53,350 nt of DNA from an uncultured Bacilli bacterium (GCA_934089255.1 CAKOJI010000004.1:1-53350), one strand, 5' to 3'. Counted from the stretch's first letter, positions 8,391 to 17,319 are shown. Translations and numbers: made by a program. Notes: a model not told the origin generated them from the sequence alone.

Positions 8391-9296
8391 CTATTCAGTA
8401 AAATTACCTTTTCTATACATAACTAAAAATTCATCTAAAGGTTTAACTAAGCTATTATCTCTTACTCCTACAATACATTCTATATTATCTGATAAATAAG
8501 TTTTAAATAAATTTGTATATATAGTTTTATCATAAACACTATCAAAATTATCTAATATAATAGCATAATCTTCTTTTCTTTCTATCATTTCATTTACTGT
8601 ATTTTCAATAAATACATCTATTATTATATTAAATATACTATTCTGGTCTAAGTTAGTTAATAATATTACTTGATTTTTATTTTTGATTTCTAACTTATTC
8701 ATTGTACATATATTATTTAATAAATTAGGTCTATGTGCAAAATATCCTAATTTTTCATTAAATACTGATAATATACTTTCTCTTGTTTCTTTAGGTGCAT
8801 TTATTACACTAGAAGTAATCATATTAATAGTTGAAAGAACATCTTGTTTATTTATATAATCACATAAATCTTCATATTCACTTATACTAACTTTAAAAAT
8901 TTCTTTTATATTTAAATCTCTATTATTTTCTAAAATATATAAACATATTCCAGTATAAATACTTTTTGCACAATTATCCCAATATGGATCTATACTCTCT
9001 TTAGTTTTAAATAATAAATTACCAAAAGACATTATCTTTTCTATAGATTCATCTATATTACCTTTTTTATATAATATATTTGCATCTAATAACGGATTAT
9101 ATTTTACACTTTCTTCTAACTTTCTAATATTTAATTTTATTATTTCATAATTAGTATTTTTAAATAATTCTTCATATTCATTTTTAGTATCTAATATTAG
9201 CATACTTTTATTTTCTTTTATTAATTCATTTACTCTTTTTTTTATAGCATTTGTTTTACCACTATTAGTTAATCCTTCATATAATTTTTTTTCCAT
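8391..9296 (-). CDS. VirD4/TraG-like P-loop ATPase, short and soluble
   Basis: A 301-residue ATPase. Walker A is at the extreme N-terminus (GLTNSGKT, residues 8-15). The 'DPYWDNCAKSIYTGICLYILE' region is the characteristic motif of type IV coupling proteins (VirD4/TraG) and HerA-like ATPases. A Walker B-like strand reads 'YAIILDNFDSV', with Asn where the catalytic Glu is expected. Coupling proteins normally have two N-terminal membrane helices and about 500-600 residues; both are missing here. No relaxase or type IV secretion genes are present. The start lies two bases after the MerR stop, so translation is probably coupled. The role is unknown. A DNA- or protein-handling ATPase under MerR control is the most that can be said. 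Confidence 0.72.
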   Translation of the reverse strand: MEKKLYEGLTNSGKTNAIKKRVNELIKENKSMLILDTKNEYEELFKNTNYEIIKLNIRKLEESVKYNPLLDANILYKKGNIDESIEKIMSFGNLLFKTKESIDPYWDNCAKSIYTGICLYILENNRDLNIKEIFKVSISEYEDLCDYINKQDVLSTINMITSSVINAPKETRESILSVFNEKLGYFAHRPNLLNNICTMNKLEIKNKNQVILLTNLDQNSIFNIIIDVFIENTVNEMIERKEDYAIILDNFDSVYDKTIYTNLFKTYLSDNIECIVGVRDNSLVKPLDEFLVMYRKGNFTE

Positions 9297-9298
9297 AA

Positions 9299-9691
9299 TT
9301 AAAATCTCTCTTTCTTTTTAGTATTAATATTTACTATTTCATAATCAAATTCATCTAATTTTATTTTCCCATTAACGATATTACTTCTCGTTTTGTCTAT
9401 AATTTTTATTGTGTTTTTCATATCAAGTATATCTTTTAATAACTTTTCTCTTTGTTTAAGAAATATATCATCACTTAAATTATCTTTATATAGTTTTATT
9501 TCTTCTAAACTAAAACCCATTTGTTTTAATAATATAATTGCATAATATTCTCTAACATTATCTTCATCATAGTATCTATATGAAGTAAACTTATCTATAA
9601 CTTTGGGTTTTAATAAATCTATTTCATCATAATATCTAATTGTTTTAATATTAGATTTAACTACATTTGCAAATTCTCCTATCTTATACAT
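9299..9691 (-). CDS. MerR-family transcriptional regulator
   Basis: A winged-helix MerR protein of 130 residues. 'YKIGEFANVVKSNIKTIRYYDEIDLLKP' is the recognition helix and the 'RYYDEIGLL' hallmark; 'YRYYDEDNVREYYAIILLKQMGFSLEEI' completes the wing and second helices, followed by a coiled-coil dimer helix. The short C-terminal part has no Cys motif for metal binding, so the effector is unknown. It is directly followed by the VirD4-like ATPase gene with a two-base gap, which makes that ATPase the obvious target along with itself. Confidence 0.88.
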   Translation of the reverse strand: MYKIGEFANVVKSNIKTIRYYDEIDLLKPKVIDKFTSYRYYDEDNVREYYAIILLKQMGFSLEEIKLYKDNLSDDIFLKQREKLLKDILDMKNTIKIIDKTRSNIVNGKIKLDEFDYEIVNINTKKKERF

Positions 9692-9725
9692 AACATCTTC
9701 TACTTTCTATAAATATTATAGCATA

Positions 9726-9920
9726 TTAATTATACTTTCTAAGTATTTTCTTTTTTAAACCGCCATTTACTTTAGCATATTCTATATCACTTTCTAATTG
9801 TTCATTTTTATACATTAATTCATCTATTATTCTTTTTTGTTCTTGATTAATAGAAGATAATAGCTTGTTATTATATATTAATGAACTAATAATATTTTTT
9901 ATATCTTTCATTTCTTGCAT
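9726..9920 (-). CDS. Small coiled-coil protein
   Basis: A 64-residue helical protein ('KDIKNIISSLIYNNKLLSSINQ', then 'EQLESDIEYAKVN') ending in a basic tail. GGGAG lies eight bases before the ATG at 9920, so I prefer this to the longer frame starting at 9974. It has its own promoter and lies immediately upstream of merR. It has no recognisable family. It might be a partner or antagonist of the genes downstream, which is inference from position only. Confidence 0.6.
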   Translation of the reverse strand: MQEMKDIKNIISSLIYNNKLLSSINQEQKRIIDELMYKNEQLESDIEYAKVNGGLKKKILRKYN

Positions 9921-9943
9921 ACCAATTTCTCCCTTCGTAAAGT

Positions 9944-9974
9944 AATATAACATTACACTTAACGGGAGAGTCAA
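9944..9974 (-). promoter_or_regulatory. Promoter of the small coiled-coil gene and possibly merR
   Basis: Reverse strand TTGACT (9974-9969) and an extended -10, TGTTATATT, with -10 hexamer 9949-9944. The spacer is long (19 bases), as is common at MerR-activated promoters. Confidence 0.5.
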
Positions 9975-10000
9975 GTTTTAATTTTAAACAATTTTCTGCT

Positions 10001-10027
10001 AAATAAAAACACTATCATAGAAAGTGT
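10001..10027 (-). terminator. Terminator of the 460-residue protein gene
   Basis: Stem ACACTTTC / GATAGTGT with one mismatch and a three-base loop, followed on the reverse strand by TTTTTATTT. Confidence 0.7.
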
Positions 10028-10047
10028 CCTTATTGTTAATTTTTTTA

Positions 10048-11430
10048 TTATTTATGCTTTATAGATTCTTTATTTTCCAAAAAAGTAGAATTATTTATCT
10101 CATTATATATTTCTTTGTATATTTTAATAAAATTATTATTTTCTTTATCTTTTGAAGATTCTTTTATTTTCATTATAATATAAGATAGTATCTCGTTTAT
10201 ATCACTAATATTAAAATTATTTTCCTTGTATTCACTTATTTTTTCTTTAAATTCAATTAATTCTTTATAATATTTATCAATTGCTTTTTCATGTGCTTCT
10301 TTGAAAATTTTTGAACTTATACTATTTGAATTACTATACTGTTTAATTTTATCTTTGGAAAAATTTATTTTTTCAATTAAGTTATTTATATTATTTCTCA
10401 TTTCTATATATTTATTTAAAGAGCCTATTATATTTTTATTAACATATTTTTTTGTCTTTGTATAATCTGGTAAATCTATAAAAATTGCATTATCTGTACC
10501 TATTTTTTCTTCTGTACTAGCATTTTCATTACCAGATATTATTGTTTTTATATACAAATTTAAATTCAATTCTTCTAAATATGAATTATCGTATTCGTTT
10601 TCGATAATTGCTAACATTGGCTTTGCTTTACCATATATATTCCAATATTTTTCAAAAAAATCTAAAACTTCTTTTTTATCTTCATCACTAAAATTATATT
10701 TATTAGCAAACCATATAATATTATCTTTTGCTAAATAATAATTTTTTTCAAAAAATGTTCCGTGTTTTTCTGTTGAATAAAAATATGAGTCACCAACAAA
10801 ATCAGCAAACCATTCTGGTGAACGATTAGCATAAAGATATGATATTGAGGGGTCTAAGGAATAGTATATTTTATCTTTTGAATTATCTCGATAAAATCCA
10901 AATAAACTTCTAGTATCTGGTGATGTATATTTTTTTACAATTTGTTCTATTTTGGCTATATCATCTTTTTCTTGACTAACTGTAGATGTATTTGTTGTTA
11001 AACCATATTTTTTTATACTTTCAAATTTTGATGAATTAAATGCATGAAATATTAATTTTTTATTACCAAATTTCGAGGAAATATATTGCTTTATATTTTC
11101 ATCATTAGCATCTTTATTTTCATTTATTAAAATTTGAGATATTTTTAATTTTATAAGTGTCACAAAAACTTCTTCTTCGTCTTTTCCTAAATTACATAAA
11201 TTTACAAAGTTATTACTAAATAAATTAACATCTTCAATTCCAACAATTAAACTATATTTTATTATATAATTTGTTAATGTTGTTAATTTTGATTTTATGT
11301 TAGAATTTGTTGTTTTAAATTCATTAACAATTTTATAAAAGTCATCAGAATTAAAAAATGTAGATAATTGTTCTAGTGAATTAGACTTATCATTTTTTAT
11401 TTCATTTATATAACCATCTGTTCCTTTCAT
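10048..11430 (-). CDS. Uncharacterised 460-residue protein, possible ADP-ribosyltransferase-like core
   Basis: A cytosolic, K/N/E-rich protein with no signal peptide. The N-terminal 120 residues are helical. The middle has the order 'LIFHAFNSSKFESIKKYGL' (His129, then an 'I..yGL' helix), 'KIYYSLDPSISYLYANRSPEWFADF' (about 187-211), and later 'KPMLAIIENEYD'. This is the H / Y / E order seen in some ADP-ribosyltransferase and RNA 2'-phosphotransferase folds, where 'fHgt....i...GL' opens the domain. The C-terminal 130 residues are helical coiled coil. I cannot assign a family; the enzyme idea is a weak pattern match. The ATG at 11430 has no obvious ribosome binding site. The gene is followed by its own terminator, so it is transcribed separately. 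Confidence 0.55.
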   Translation of the reverse strand: MKGTDGYINEIKNDKSNSLEQLSTFFNSDDFYKIVNEFKTTNSNIKSKLTTLTNYIIKYSLIVGIEDVNLFSNNFVNLCNLGKDEEEVFVTLIKLKISQILINENKDANDENIKQYISSKFGNKKLIFHAFNSSKFESIKKYGLTTNTSTVSQEKDDIAKIEQIVKKYTSPDTRSLFGFYRDNSKDKIYYSLDPSISYLYANRSPEWFADFVGDSYFYSTEKHGTFFEKNYYLAKDNIIWFANKYNFSDEDKKEVLDFFEKYWNIYGKAKPMLAIIENEYDNSYLEELNLNLYIKTIISGNENASTEEKIGTDNAIFIDLPDYTKTKKYVNKNIIGSLNKYIEMRNNINNLIEKINFSKDKIKQYSNSNSISSKIFKEAHEKAIDKYYKELIEFKEKISEYKENNFNISDINEILSYIIMKIKESSKDKENNNFIKIYKEIYNEINNSTFLENKESIKHK

Positions 11431-11615
11431 TTAATGTGTGTAGTTATAAAGATATAATTTCTTTCAAACTATTTCTTCATTTTGACAATTTTATTATATC
11501 ATGTTTCAAAACAAATAAAAACCACAATAAATTGTGCGAACCTTATGCTTATAAAACAAGTGTGGCAGAATAAATAATGTATGGAATATTAAATAATTGT
11601 AGATGTCAAATAAAT

Positions 11616-11648
11616 AAAAAAATGACTCCGCATAAATCCGAAATCATT
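11616..11648 (-). terminator. Terminator of the polymer-forming membrane protein gene
   Basis: Imperfect stem AATGATTTCGG / CGGAGTCATT (reverse strand) followed by seven T. The rest of 11431-11712 has no gene I can see; a short inverted repeat CACAAT-AA-ATTGTG lies at 11523-11536. Confidence 0.6.
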
Positions 11649-11712
11649 TATTTTTATCTCTTGTTTAATTCTATTTTTTCATTAATTGGCTTTAATTATG
11701 TTTCTTTAATTA

Positions 11713-12774
11713 TTACTTTTTCATTTCTATAATCATATTTCCTACTATACCTAGTCCAAATATTAGACTTATAAATGATATAAATCCACCTATGTAAGGG
11801 ATAGCGCTTAGTACATATATTATGAATAATCCAATTATCATTAATAAGTAACTGTTCATATTCTTTTTAAATAATTTTTCATCTAGTATTTTAGTTAATG
11901 AATATGCACTAAATATATTGGCTATATAGACTAATATTCCGTAAACAATTCCACCTATTACTCCAACAGAAACAAATAAACTTGAGAAGATTAACATTAA
12001 TGCTATTATCGGAACTCCTATTAGAATTAAGAAACCTTTACCGCATAGTATTGCTACAGTTTTAGTATTTAAATCTTTAGTTTGTTCTAATGATTTTTTG
12101 AATACTTTTTCTATTGCAAATACAAGTACTATGGCTAGCATAACAATATGAATATATTTTAGTATAAATGTTGTTATGTATTCTTTAAATGTTATTTTTT
12201 CTACATCATTTTTATAAGTTTTTGTTTTAATCTCATTTGTTAAACCTAGTACTGTAGCATCTTCATTATATTTAAGTGTGCCAGTTATTTTTGCACCTTC
12301 AATATTAATTTTATCTGCTCTTATACTTATATTACCATTAAATGTACCACTTAGTGTTACTTCTGCTGCGTAAACATATGTATTTCTAGTGAACTTTCCA
12401 TCTAATGTAATTGTATTTGCCATTAAATAACTGTCTCTTAATACGTTTCCGTGTACTTTTATGTCATTAGCTGCTAAGAATAAATCTTTCGCTATATCTT
12501 TTTCTATAGTAATTTCATTGCCGGCACCAATAACATATTCTTGGTCTGCATTAAATGTTAATTTATTTCCTGCAACAAATCCAATTCCATCAATAGTATT
12601 ATTTACATTAATTTCATTTCCTGCAATAAAAGAAGTACCTTCTAATCTGTTTTTGATAGTGATTTTGTCACCTGCTTGGAATAAATCTTTGGCATAACTT
12701 TTTGCGTTTACATTTATAATACCAAATGCTAATAGTAAAAATACAACAAGTATATAATTTTTTATTTTTTTCAT
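11713..12774 (-). CDS. Polymer-forming (bactofilin-like) exported membrane protein
   Basis: Starts with a signal peptide ending near 'NVNAKS'. Residues 25-185 repeat a short beta-helix pattern ('DKITIKNRLEG', 'NEINVNNTIDG', 'NDIKVHGNVLRD', 'DKINIEGAKITG'), as in bactofilin or polymer-forming proteins. The last 150 residues contain four membrane helices (from 'YIHIVMLAIVLVFAI' on). The beta-helix would therefore lie outside the cell, tethered by a membrane domain, unlike classical cytosolic bactofilins. The ribosome binding site AGGAGATG is strong. It is divergent from the Lys-rich membrane protein gene. A structural role at the envelope is likely but unproven. Confidence 0.75.
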   Translation of the reverse strand: MKKIKNYILVVFLLLAFGIINVNAKSYAKDLFQAGDKITIKNRLEGTSFIAGNEINVNNTIDGIGFVAGNKLTFNADQEYVIGAGNEITIEKDIAKDLFLAANDIKVHGNVLRDSYLMANTITLDGKFTRNTYVYAAEVTLSGTFNGNISIRADKINIEGAKITGTLKYNEDATVLGLTNEIKTKTYKNDVEKITFKEYITTFILKYIHIVMLAIVLVFAIEKVFKKSLEQTKDLNTKTVAILCGKGFLILIGVPIIALMLIFSSLFVSVGVIGGIVYGILVYIANIFSAYSLTKILDEKLFKKNMNSYLLMIIGLFIIYVLSAIPYIGGFISFISLIFGLGIVGNMIIEMKK

Positions 12775-12851
12775 TTTTTCATCTCCTAATTATAATTAAC
12801 CATAAATATTTAATTGCGTCAATAATATTAATTAAAAATAGTACTTTTTTG

Positions 12852-12880
12852 TTGAAAAATTGCATTTTATTAACTATAAT
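12852..12880 (+). promoter_or_regulatory. Promoter of the Lys-rich membrane protein gene
   Basis: TTGAAA (12852-12857), 17 bases, TATAAT (12875-12880). The predicted start near 12887 coincides with the AGGTGAT ribosome binding site, giving a leader of only about 12 bases. Confidence 0.8.
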
Positions 12881-12898
12881 TATATTAGGTGATATAAT

Positions 12899-13486
12899 AT
12901 GGCTAATAAAAAAGAAGAAGAAGTTAAAGTTACTAAGAAGAAGAATACTAATTCAAATGGTAAAACTACTAAAAAGAATACTTCTACAAAAACTCAAACT
13001 TCTAAAAAGTCTACTAATAATACTCAAAAAAAGAATACTGCAAAGAAAACAACTAGTAAAAGTAATACTAATAAAACTAGTAGTGTAAAGAAACCTACTA
13101 ATAAAAAGAGTACAACAAAAAAAGTTATCAAAAAAGAAGAAGAAATTGTTTTAGAAAAAAAGCAAGAATTTCCTGATAATTTTAAAGAAGTTGATAATAA
13201 TAATATTAGTAAACAAGAAAAAGATGAGAAAGAAATTGTAGAAGAAATTAATAATGTTAACTCAATTAAGGTTGAAGATTCTAAATTTAAGAAAGTAAAA
13301 AGTAAAGCACTTTTACCTGTTGGAATAATAATTGCTATTTTAGGTTTAGCTGCACTTATAGTATCTTTAGTTGCTAATAGAATTATAGATCGTGAATTTA
13401 TGAGTGATACTGCAATTACAATTATGTTAGTAATCAGTATTATTATTGAAGCATTTGGTGCATTTATTATTATTAATGAGTCTTAA
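12899..13486 (+). CDS. Lys/Thr-rich protein with two C-terminal membrane helices
   Basis: Residues 1-80 are almost entirely Lys, Thr, Asn and Ser ('KKNTSTKTQTSKKSTNNTQK'), like a histone H1 tail and probably disordered. Residues 80-130 are acidic. Two hydrophobic helices follow ('LLPVGIIIAILGLAALIVSLV' region and 'AITIMLVISIIIEAFGAFIII'), forming a hairpin anchor. The basic tail could bind nucleic acid or the acidic membrane surface from the cytoplasm, or sit in the wall. The family is unknown. It is the first gene of a plus-strand run with the deacetylase and the carboxypeptidase (gaps of 40 and 11 bases), so a wall-related role is plausible. Confidence 0.75.
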   Translation: MANKKEEEVKVTKKKNTNSNGKTTKKNTSTKTQTSKKSTNNTQKKNTAKKTTSKSNTNKTSSVKKPTNKKSTTKKVIKKEEEIVLEKKQEFPDNFKEVDNNNISKQEKDEKEIVEEINNVNSIKVEDSKFKKVKSKALLPVGIIIAILGLAALIVSLVANRIIDREFMSDTAITIMLVISIIIEAFGAFIIINES

Positions 13487-13526
13487 TTATAATTAATTAT
13501 TCTATATTTAGTAAGTGAGGTTATTT

Positions 13527-14936
13527 ATGAAGAAGAAAAACATAATATTGCTTTCCTTTCTACTTGGAATAATTTTTTTAATTGTTATACTTGGTGTTAG
13601 TGATAAAAAAGTATATTTTTCTTTAAATGGTAGTGAAGTTCAAGAAGTTAATATTGGAGAAAAATATAAGGATACTGGTGTTGATGCAAAGTATTGCAAT
13701 AAGTATTTTAAAATATTTTGTAAAAATATAAATAATAAAGTTGTTGTTACTACTAGAAAAAAAGATAAAAAAGAATTTATTAATTATGTGCTAAAGTACA
13801 AAAATGAAAAAAGTATTTTAACTAGAGAGATTATTTATGTAGATAAGGAAAGTCCTACAATTGAATTGATTAATAGTAATGAAACTGTTTGTCCTAATAA
13901 AGATTATGTGGAAGAGGGTTATAAAGCTACTGATAATGTTGATGGAGATATAACTGATAAAGTTCTAATAAATAAGATAGGTGATAAGATTTATTATACT
14001 GTAGAAGATAGTAGTGGAAATAAGAGAGTTGTTTTTAGAACTGTTAATTATAAAGATGATGAAAAACCAGTTATAAATTTAAACGGTGGAGATATTAGTT
14101 ATAGTTTTATTAATCAAGAATATAAAGATAAAGGTTTTAATGCTTATGATAATTGTGACGGTGATGTAACTAAAAATGTTATTGTAGAAAATAATGTTGA
14201 TATTACTAAAGTTGGTGAATATGCTGTAAATTATACAGTTATTGATAGCGGTCAAAATAAAACTAGTGTTAGTAGAAAAGTCGTTGTATATGATGATGCT
14301 AGTAAAATACCGAAAAATGGAAAAGTAGTTTATTTGACGTTTGATGACGGTCCTTATAGTTATACAGAAAGCATTTTAAATGTACTTAACAAGTATAATG
14401 TTAAGGCAACGTTTTTTGTAACAAATCAGTTTTCTAACTATCAAGATTTAATTAAAAAAGAATATCTGAGTGGTCACTCAATTGGTGTGCATACATTTAC
14501 TCATAATTATGGTAAAATATATGAGAGCGTTGATAGTTATGTGAATGATTTTGACAATATGAATAAAATAATATATGATGAAACAGGATTTTATTCAAAG
14601 TTATATAGATTTCCTGGAGGAAGTAGTAATACTATAAGTAAATTTAATAAGGGTATTGTTACTAAAATTGCTAATAAAATGAATGAACTTGGTTATGTTT
14701 ATTATGATTGGAATGTAGATAGTAACGATACAGAGACTTCTGATCCAGAAGAAATATATAATAATGTTATAAAAGAGATAGAAAAAAAAGATTATTCAGT
14801 TGTATTAATGCACGATATTAAAAAAGCAAATATTATAAGTGTTGATAAAATTATATCTTATGGTTTAGAAAATGGTTATACGTTTTTGCCAATAGATGAA
14901 AATTCACCAATAGTACATCATAAAATTAATAATTAG
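13527..14936 (+). CDS. Membrane-anchored polysaccharide (peptidoglycan) deacetylase with Ig-like repeats
   Basis: An N-terminal signal anchor is followed by two or three bacterial Ig-like (DUF5011-type) repeats, recognised by 'GEKYKDTGVDA', 'YVEEGYKATDNVDGDIT' and 'YKDKGFNAYDNCDGDVT'. A NodB deacetylase domain fills residues 265-455: TFDDGP near 271, the zinc-ligand motif HSIGVHTFTH near 318, RFPGG near 361 and LMHD near 428, so all catalytic motifs are present. It should remove acetyl groups from GlcNAc or MurNAc outside the membrane. The ATG at 13527 has GAGG six bases upstream; the in-frame GTG at 13515 overlaps that site and is rejected. The adjacent VanY gene suggests joint wall modification. 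Confidence 0.9.
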   Translation: MKKKNIILLSFLLGIIFLIVILGVSDKKVYFSLNGSEVQEVNIGEKYKDTGVDAKYCNKYFKIFCKNINNKVVVTTRKKDKKEFINYVLKYKNEKSILTREIIYVDKESPTIELINSNETVCPNKDYVEEGYKATDNVDGDITDKVLINKIGDKIYYTVEDSSGNKRVVFRTVNYKDDEKPVINLNGGDISYSFINQEYKDKGFNAYDNCDGDVTKNVIVENNVDITKVGEYAVNYTVIDSGQNKTSVSRKVVVYDDASKIPKNGKVVYLTFDDGPYSYTESILNVLNKYNVKATFFVTNQFSNYQDLIKKEYLSGHSIGVHTFTHNYGKIYESVDSYVNDFDNMNKIIYDETGFYSKLYRFPGGSSNTISKFNKGIVTKIANKMNELGYVYYDWNVDSNDTETSDPEEIYNNVIKEIEKKDYSVVLMHDIKKANIISVDKIISYGLENGYTFLPIDENSPIVHHKINN

Positions 14937-14947
14937 GAGGTATTTTT

Positions 14948-15856
14948 ATGAAGTTTGTTATTAATTTAATTTTTTATGTGTTAGGAGTTTTACTACCTAT
15001 TTTAATTATTGTTTTTGCTATTACTAGGCCTAGTAAAAATAAAATTAAAAACATTGTCAATAAATCTTTGTTAGCAGTAATAATTTTTCTTATTTTTTAT
15101 ATTTTAAAAGTAGGAGGAATTAATTTGATTAATAAATTAGATAATAATAAAGATATTAAAGTATCAAATAATAATGTAGATACTAAAAAGAATAGTGATG
15201 AAGAAACTACTACAACAGCCACTACGACAACATCTACGACTACTAAGAAAACTACTACTAAAGCAAGTGCTAATAATAGCAGTACTGAGGGGTTAAAAAT
15301 AATAGATGGGATATTGATTGTTAATAAATCTTATCCTTTACCTAAAGGATATGTTCCTAAAAATACTTATAATGATGCTACTGGTAAGAGATATTGTTCT
15401 GACTGTATTGATAAAGATGCTTATAGTGAATATAAACAGATGAAAGCGGATGCTACTGCGCTTGGTTTAAATATTTGGATTCAAAGTGGTTATAGAAGTT
15501 ATGAACTTCAAGAAACACTTTATAATAATTACGTAAATAGAGATGGAAAACTTGCAGCTGATACTTACAGTGCAAGACCAGGATATTCTGAACATCAAAC
15601 TGGGTTAGCTTTTGACTTAAATAGTATAAGTGATGATTTCCAATATACAAATGAAGGTAAATGGGTTAGTGAAAATGCTTGGAAATATGGGTTCATATTA
15701 AGGTATCCAAAAAGTAAAGAAAGTATTACTGGTTATAAGTATGAAAGTTGGCATTTAAGATATGTTGGAAAAGATTTAGCTAGTAAACTTTATAATAATG
15801 GTGATTGGATTACTTTAGAAGAACATTTTAATTTAACTAGTCAATATAAAGATTAA
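14948..15856 (+). CDS. VanY-type D-alanyl-D-alanine carboxypeptidase (M15B)
   Basis: Trims the terminal D-Ala from peptidoglycan stem peptides. Two membrane helices lie at the N-terminus, followed by a Thr-rich linker (residues 80-105) and the catalytic domain. Zinc ligands are in SEHQTGLAFDL (about 214-223) and ESWHLRY (near 268); 'IQSGYRSYELQETLY' is the usual substrate-side block. A pair of Cys in 'RYCSDCID' is an extra. A strong AGGAGG overlaps the end of the upstream intergenic gap of 11 bases, so it is co-expressed with the deacetylase. It ends at a strong terminator. Confidence 0.9.
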   Translation: MKFVINLIFYVLGVLLPILIIVFAITRPSKNKIKNIVNKSLLAVIIFLIFYILKVGGINLINKLDNNKDIKVSNNNVDTKKNSDEETTTTATTTTSTTTKKTTTKASANNSSTEGLKIIDGILIVNKSYPLPKGYVPKNTYNDATGKRYCSDCIDKDAYSEYKQMKADATALGLNIWIQSGYRSYELQETLYNNYVNRDGKLAADTYSARPGYSEHQTGLAFDLNSISDDFQYTNEGKWVSENAWKYGFILRYPKSKESITGYKYESWHLRYVGKDLASKLYNNGDWITLEEHFNLTSQYKD

Positions 15857-15878
15857 AAAGAGGGGTTGCCTCTTTTTT
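15855..15878. terminator. Bidirectional terminator between vanY-like and NlpC/P60 genes
   Basis: Nine-base perfect stem AAAAAGAGG / CCTCTTTTT with a five-base loop and T-runs in both directions. It serves the convergent genes on both sides. Confidence 0.88.
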
Positions 15879-17215
15879 TAGTTCCACATATTTTTATAAA
15901 TTCCACTTCCATTTGGGTATATGTCATCCATTTCAATGATGTAACTTAGTATTGGGGAATTTACTATTCCTGTATATCTTTCATAAGTTTTTGCTCTTAA
16001 ACCTGGTCCTAAAGATTCTGCTGTGTATATATTTTTATCATCTATACCTATAATTAAAGCTGCATGTCCGTTTTTTCCTATAAAATCCCCTACTTTATAG
16101 TTTCCGTTTTTCATATATTCTGTTGTTATATTATTGTGTTTACCTAAATCTGACAAATCATCTGACAATTCTAGAAAGTCTCCTGCCCCTACATCACCGA
16201 CATCAAATCCACCATTAAACATTGTCCAAGTTACAAAACCACTACAGTCAAATCCGTTTGGTTGACTTCTTCCATTTGGGTTACTATATAGTGAACATCC
16301 CCATATTTTAGGACCGCCCGAACTACTTGCATTTATTACTAAGTCTTTGTATTTTGACTCGTTTAAATATAATCCTTTATGGTAGTATCTACCTTCTCCA
16401 TCTATGTATGGTTTCATTCCATGATTTTTTAATCTACCATTTTCTCCAAAATAACTAATGTTATATGGAAATTCTAATGTTATAAATCTTGCAGCTGCTA
16501 TTACACCACCACGAGTACCTTCTCCTGCTTCTTTAATACGAGATGCTAATATTTTATCTAACAATATATTATCTTCTTCACTATATATTCCACAAGGAAG
16601 TGATGGTTTGTTTTCATCAATTTGAGCGGGTTTAATTATATCTGTTACAATTATTTTATATTTTTTTCTGTTTCCATCATTTAATCTTGCTGTTATATAA
16701 GTAGTTCCTACTTTTAGTCCATACATTGTGTCATTTTCTATTTTGATAATATCTTCATCGTCTACTTTATAGAATATGTTTTTGTCAAAATTATCTGGAT
16801 AATCAAATTTGAATTCTATTTTTTTTGTTCCGTTTAATGCTAAGTAGTATTCTTCTATATTATCTAATGAACTTGAAAAAGTTCCTTCGTAGTTTTCTTT
16901 TATTTCATAATCGTATTTTATTATGTTGTATTTATTTTTTAAATAAATTGTTTGTTTTCCACTTTTTAAATAGTAATTACATTTATCTATTTCTTTCCAT
17001 TGTTTTAAATCATTTGAACAATACATTTTTGTATTACTATCATTATAAGATATATTAATTAAATATTCGTAATTGCTATTTATTTGATTTTTATAAGTTA
17101 TTTTTACATTATCGTAATTAAGTATATTTTTATATAATAATACGCCTAAAGAAAGTATCATATAAATACAAATTAAATTAATTATTACTAATATATATTT
17201 AATATAACGTTTCAT
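15878..17215 (-). CDS. Membrane-anchored NlpC/P60 endopeptidase with Ig-like domain
   Basis: An N-terminal membrane helix is followed by about 120 residues of unknown fold. A BIG2-like domain comes next ('EFKFDYPDNFDKNIFYKVDD ... GLKVGTTYITARLNDG'), then an NlpC/P60 domain. Its Cys nucleophile is in GFDCSGFVTW (Cys324) and its His in GHAALIIGI (about 384). It should cut gamma-D-glutamyl bonds in stem peptides outside the cell. The start at 17215 follows GGAGG; a TTG at 17227 would overlap that site. The insertion between Cys and His ('VGAGDFLELSDDLSDLG') is longer than usual. Confidence 0.88.
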   Translation of the reverse strand: MKRYIKYILVIINLICIYMILSLGVLLYKNILNYDNVKITYKNQINSNYEYLINISYNDSNTKMYCSNDLKQWKEIDKCNYYLKSGKQTIYLKNKYNIIKYDYEIKENYEGTFSSSLDNIEEYYLALNGTKKIEFKFDYPDNFDKNIFYKVDDEDIIKIENDTMYGLKVGTTYITARLNDGNRKKYKIIVTDIIKPAQIDENKPSLPCGIYSEEDNILLDKILASRIKEAGEGTRGGVIAAARFITLEFPYNISYFGENGRLKNHGMKPYIDGEGRYYHKGLYLNESKYKDLVINASSSGGPKIWGCSLYSNPNGRSQPNGFDCSGFVTWTMFNGGFDVGDVGAGDFLELSDDLSDLGKHNNITTEYMKNGNYKVGDFIGKNGHAALIIGIDDKNIYTAESLGPGLRAKTYERYTGIVNSPILSYIIEMDDIYPNGSGIYKNMWN

Positions 17216-17291
17216 AGTAGCCTCCAATTTTATTTTATCACATTAAAATAATTTGTATTATTTTTAAAGTTTGATTTACAGAAACGTTTAC

Positions 17292-17319
17292 AAAAAAAGA
17301 ATAAGTTTATTATTCTTTT
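17292..17319 (-). terminator. addB terminator overlapping its stop codon
   Basis: Perfect 10-bp stem AAAAGAATAA / TTATTCTTTT with a five-base loop, then seven T on the reverse strand. The addB stop codon is part of the stem. Confidence 0.88.

Noticed and set aside
8391..9296. Part of an intact conjugative element
   Set aside because: No relaxase, VirB-type, integrase or attachment features surround it.
12726..13088. Alternative frame across the Lys-rich gene start
   Set aside because: It is a low-complexity Leu/Lys shadow that ignores the promoter and the AGGTGAT site of the real gene.
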